Part shown: positions 61,693-64,000 of the stretch, piece by piece | How positions within the stretch are numbered: position 1 is the first letter of the stretch | Layout of the letters: each line of letters begins with the position of its first letter | From: Candidatus Accumulibacter meliphilus | GTDB taxonomy: Bacteria; Pseudomonadota; Gammaproteobacteria; Burkholderiales; Rhodocyclaceae | Assembly: GCA_003332265.1 (NCBI GenBank) | Contig: QPGA01000007.1 | Span: 37,640 to 101,639 of the forward strand | Length of the DNA: 64,000 nucleotides | Reading direction: 5' to 3' | The notes under the pieces: model-generated | Databases searched by the model: none | The model's input: the letters and a program-made list of their open reading frames with translations, nothing else | What the model was told of the DNA's origin: nothing | Position numbers and translations under genes: made by a program

Positions 61693-62132
61693 GGGCTTCG
61701 CTCCTTGAGGAGAGTATTACTGGCCGCAATGATCTGGCTGATACTTCTGCAACGGCCATCCTGAGTCGTTCTTGAAGCGTTTCTTGGGTCCAGCGTTCGA
61801 GTTTCAGAGTCTATGAGGTGATAAGCGACTTTAACTGTGGTCGCTAAGCTTATGTAAGCTCGGCTTATTGTTTTCCATGGCTGGGGGGGGTTGTCAAGCC
61901 TGATCCGACGCTGACAAGCATTTGTCGCCACTAGTGGTAAAAAACTGACACAGGTGCAGATTCGGGCGGGGTAGTTCCGGTACTGACCGCGTCGGGTCCG
62001 TGGGCGCAGATTCCAGGCCTGTGCTAGAGTCTCGCCCTTCGCGCCGGGGCAAGCGCTGCCGGCGGCAGGCACGACGCAAGCTCGAGCGGCCGACTAGCCA
62101 GGGAAAATGAAACTTGCAGGGAGATTTACCAG
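61693..62132. other. Intergenic region before the alpha/beta hydrolase gene
   Basis: 440 bp between divergent genes. The part at 61820-61880 is AT-rich for this genome and holds two inverted repeats: AGCGAC/GTCGCT (61824-61829 and 61840-61845) and AGCTTA-TG-TAAGCT (61847-61860). They could be regulator sites. GGGGGGGG near 61884-61892 follows. Around 62020-62030, TAGAGT may be a weak -10 for the hydrolase gene. No ORF or RNA gene with support. Confidence 0.5.
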
Positions 62133-63032
62133 ATGAACGTCCGCGCTGACCGCTCACCTTGGCTCATTGGGCCGACGCCGGGAATCCTTGAACGTGAGGT
62201 GTGCTGTGCCTCAGCCACCGGCTTGCATCGCATGGCCTATACCGAGTGGGGTGAGCGCGACAATCCGAAAGTCCTGGTCTGCGCGCATGGCCTGACCCGC
62301 AATGGGCGCGATTTCGACGATCTGGCGCGGGCGATGGCTGCCGACTACCGTGTCATTTGCCCCGATGTTGTCGGGCGGGGGCGCAGCGATTGGTTACGCG
62401 ACTCGGCGCACTACGTTTTTCCGCAGTACGTGGCCGACCTGATGGTGCTGCTCGCGCGCCTCGATGTCGACAGGGTCCATTGGCTGGGTACTTCGATGGG
62501 CGGGCTGCTCGGCATGTGGATTGCCAGCCAGGACGATTCGCCGATTTCCCGCCTGGTGCTCAACGATGTCGGCCCACTTATTCCGGTGGCCTCGCTGCAA
62601 CTGATTGGCGACTACGTCGGTCGGGCACCGAAGTTCGCGACCTACGAAGACGCCGAAAAGTATGTGCGCCTGGTCAGCGAGCCCTTTGGCCAGCTGACTG
62701 ACGCGCAGTGGCGCCATCTTACCGAGTACAGCTTGCAGCGGGCCGACGATGGCCGCCTCGAGATGCGCTACGACCCGGCAATCGGTGACCCGTTCCGGCG
62801 CCAGATCAGCGTTGGCGACGTCGATCTGTGGCCGCTCTACGATGCCATTCGCTGCCCGACGCTGGTCGTTCGTGGCGCTGACTCGACTGTCCTGACGCGC
62901 GCGACGCTTCAGGAAATGGCGAGCCGCGGTCCGCGCCCGCAGACTGTCGAGATTCCCGGCGTCGGACACGCGCCAACTTTTCTCGACGCTCAGCAGATCG
63001 CTGCGGTGCGCGATTTCCTGCTGCTCGTCTGA
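62133..63032 (+). CDS. Alpha/beta-fold hydrolase
   Basis: 299 aa. Oxyanion region CAHGLTRNGRDFDDLARAMA, nucleophile elbow GTSMGGLLG (Ser), a Lys-free lid of about 75 residues, the acid in VVRGADSTVLT and the catalytic His in PGVGHAPTF. All three residues of the triad are in place. The family includes esterases, haloperoxidase-like and ring-cleavage-product hydrolases; the substrate cannot be told from sequence. SD CAGGGAG. No operon partner. Confidence 0.9.
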   Translation: MNVRADRSPWLIGPTPGILEREVCCASATGLHRMAYTEWGERDNPKVLVCAHGLTRNGRDFDDLARAMAADYRVICPDVVGRGRSDWLRDSAHYVFPQYVADLMVLLARLDVDRVHWLGTSMGGLLGMWIASQDDSPISRLVLNDVGPLIPVASLQLIGDYVGRAPKFATYEDAEKYVRLVSEPFGQLTDAQWRHLTEYSLQRADDGRLEMRYDPAIGDPFRRQISVGDVDLWPLYDAIRCPTLVVRGADSTVLTRATLQEMASRGPRPQTVEIPGVGHAPTFLDAQQIAAVRDFLLLV

Positions 63033-63057
63033 GCCAGCTGAACGCGCCCTTCGTCGA

Positions 63058-63579
63058 TCAGCCGCCGATCACGCCACATGCGACACGAGCGCCACCGCCG
63101 CCGAGCGGCGCCGGGTGGTCCGAGTGATTGTCGCCGCCGGCGTGCATCATCAGCGAACGATTGCGCACGTCAGCGAGCTTCAGCCTTGGCGCCAGCACCG
63201 GGGTGCTGGCCGTTCCGTCGGCGGCAACGTAGAGCGCTGGCAGGTCGCCGAGATGCCCGTCGCCCCACGGTTCGCCGTGCCGCTGCGTTCCCTGCGGGTC
63301 TAAATGCCCACCCGCCGCCAGCGCTGCGACTGGCACGCCCTCCTTGTCAGCGGGGGTGCACGCCGGCTTTTCGTGTACGTGGAAGCCATGCAGACCAGGC
63401 GGCAAGCCCTTGAGGTCAGGATAGAACGCGAGGCCGTACGGTGTTTCGACGATGCGTACCGTTCCCACGGCAGAGCCGACGCCCTGGCTGCTCGCCAGGT
63501 TCATAGTGACGCTTGTCTCGGCTGCGAAAACGAGAGCCGGGCACAGCAGGCAGACTACAACGCTAAGGGGAGCTTTCAT
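63058..63579 (-). CDS. sodC: Periplasmic Cu,Zn superoxide dismutase
   Basis: 173 aa with a signal peptide ([18 protein letters not shown]). Copper and zinc ligands: [41 protein letters not shown] and [11 protein letters not shown]. The Cys pair for the disulfide is in PACTP and VACGV. The C-terminal end [14 protein letters not shown] is the usual one. Converts superoxide to hydrogen peroxide and oxygen in the periplasm. All residues needed for activity are present. Confidence 0.95.
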   Translation of the reverse strand: MKAPLSVVVCLLCPALVFAAETSVTMNLASSQGVGSAVGTVRIVETPYGLAFYPDLKGLPPGLHGFHVHEKPACTPADKEGVPVAALAAGGHLDPQGTQRHGEPWGDGHLGDLPALYVAADGTASTPVLAPRLKLADVRNRSLMMHAGGDNHSDHPAPLGGGGARVACGVIGG

Positions 63580-64000
63580 GGGTGACTCCTTGGGTGGAAG
63601 AGCGGTTCACTCGGCGGGCCAGTGCTTGTGAGCAGCTTTGTTGAACGCTGCGCCAGCAGCGGCGGGAAGGGATGCGGACCGGTCACGGTGCGAGAGGCCG
63701 CCAGGACGGGTCGTGCGGCCATGATAACGACTTGCTGAAGCCGAGCGCAAGGCCGCTGCCGGGGCAAGTACTTTTTCGGCTGCGCTTAAATCCCACTTAA
63801 CGGTCATTGCAGTTGCGGCCGCCCCGGATCATGAAAGAAAATTCGAGTTGGGAAGCGATGGGTAGAGGTCGCGCAAAGCTTTGGCGGCTCGACCCCGAAC
63901 TTTAACGTGACCCGCTGAACCGACTCGTACCCCGGATTGCTGCCATCGAGCGCACACATTAAAAGGGCCGTTGGCGACCTGTCGCCTTCAGGCAACTTCG
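63580..64000. other. Right-end intergenic sequence
   Basis: 421 bp upstream of sodC to the window edge. It contains a truncated repeat (63798-63838). A 63-codon minus-strand frame (63804-63995) passes through the repeat and has no SD or recognisable similarity, so it is not called a gene. No tRNA, terminator or clear promoter was seen. Confidence 0.4.
63798..63838 (+). mobile_element. Truncated palindromic element, copy R11
   Basis: TTAACGGTCATTGCAG followed by CCCCGGATCATGAAAG matches only the left third of the element. Hairpin 1 is cut before its second arm, and hairpins 2 and 3 are absent. It shows that partial copies persist. Confidence 0.65.

Noticed and set aside
61770-61815. tRNA-like GGGTCCAGCGTTCGAGTTTC segment
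   Set aside because: Only a TpsiC-like sequence is seen; no acceptor stem, D-arm or anticodon arm could be paired around it.
63804-63995. 63-codon minus-strand ORF at the right edge
   Set aside because: It runs through the truncated repeat, has no SD and resembles no family I know.

Overview
The window looks like a chromosomal stretch of a high-GC betaproteobacterium of the Rhodocyclales type. My best guess is a 'Candidatus Accumulibacter'-like genome, from the gene content, the pairing of lysS with a frameshifted prfB, and the recurring short palindromic repeat; this is inference, because no rRNA is present. It is gene dense, and most long opposite-strand ORFs are GC-driven shadows that I left out.

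Layout. 1-4.1 kb: two copies of an Rpn-family nuclease gene (one cut by the window edge, one split by a repeat), a decayed SNF2 helicase remnant and an intact SNF2 helicase. 4.2-7.3 kb: a HAD phosphatase and tex. 7.6-11.4 kb: fliW, a FecR-domain protein, an OmpA-like lipoprotein and a CHASE2 adenylate cyclase. 11.5-18.8 kb: chemotaxis genes (MCP, two tandem cheV, cheY, cheZ, cheA). 19-26.8 kb: flhB-flhA-flhF-flhG-fliA-motC-motD. 27-28.6 kb: flgN, flgM and flgA on the minus strand. 28.8-39.8 kb: flgBCDEFGHIJKL. 40.3-42.6 kb: fliR, fliQ, fliP and fliO on the minus strand. 42.7-50.8 kb: a toxin remnant, an mnmC-type oxidoreductase, lysS, an Ivy-like lysozyme inhibitor, prfB, a small membrane protein, recJ and an rpfE-like gene. 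51-53 kb: lolC/E and lolD. 53.3-61.4 kb: a second MCP, comEC and a large sensor diguanylate cyclase. 61.4-64 kb: a small ORF, an alpha/beta hydrolase and sodC.

Regulation read from the sequence fits a tiered flagellar hierarchy. A sigma54 promoter with three upstream palindromes faces flgB. Sigma28 promoters precede flgM, flgK and the second MCP, and a weaker one precedes the first MCP. fliA (sigma28) and flgM (anti-sigma28) are both here, so the circuit can be followed inside the window. Filament, hook-length and switch genes (fliC, fliD, fliK, fliM, fliN and others) and cheB, cheR and cheW are not in the window.

The most unusual signal is a dispersed element of about 123 bp present in ten near-complete copies plus one truncated copy. 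It is built of three hairpins and flanked by a TTA/TAA target duplication. Seven copies have a repeat period of exactly 123 bp (41 codons). One copy sits in frame inside cheZ. Five others sit exactly on the stop codon of the gene before them. Two form a tandem dimer that ends inside the -35 box of a sigma28 promoter. One splits an Rpn gene for which a nearly identical uninterrupted paralogue gives the empty site. Its behaviour recalls the Rickettsia palindromic elements, but the sequence and setting differ.
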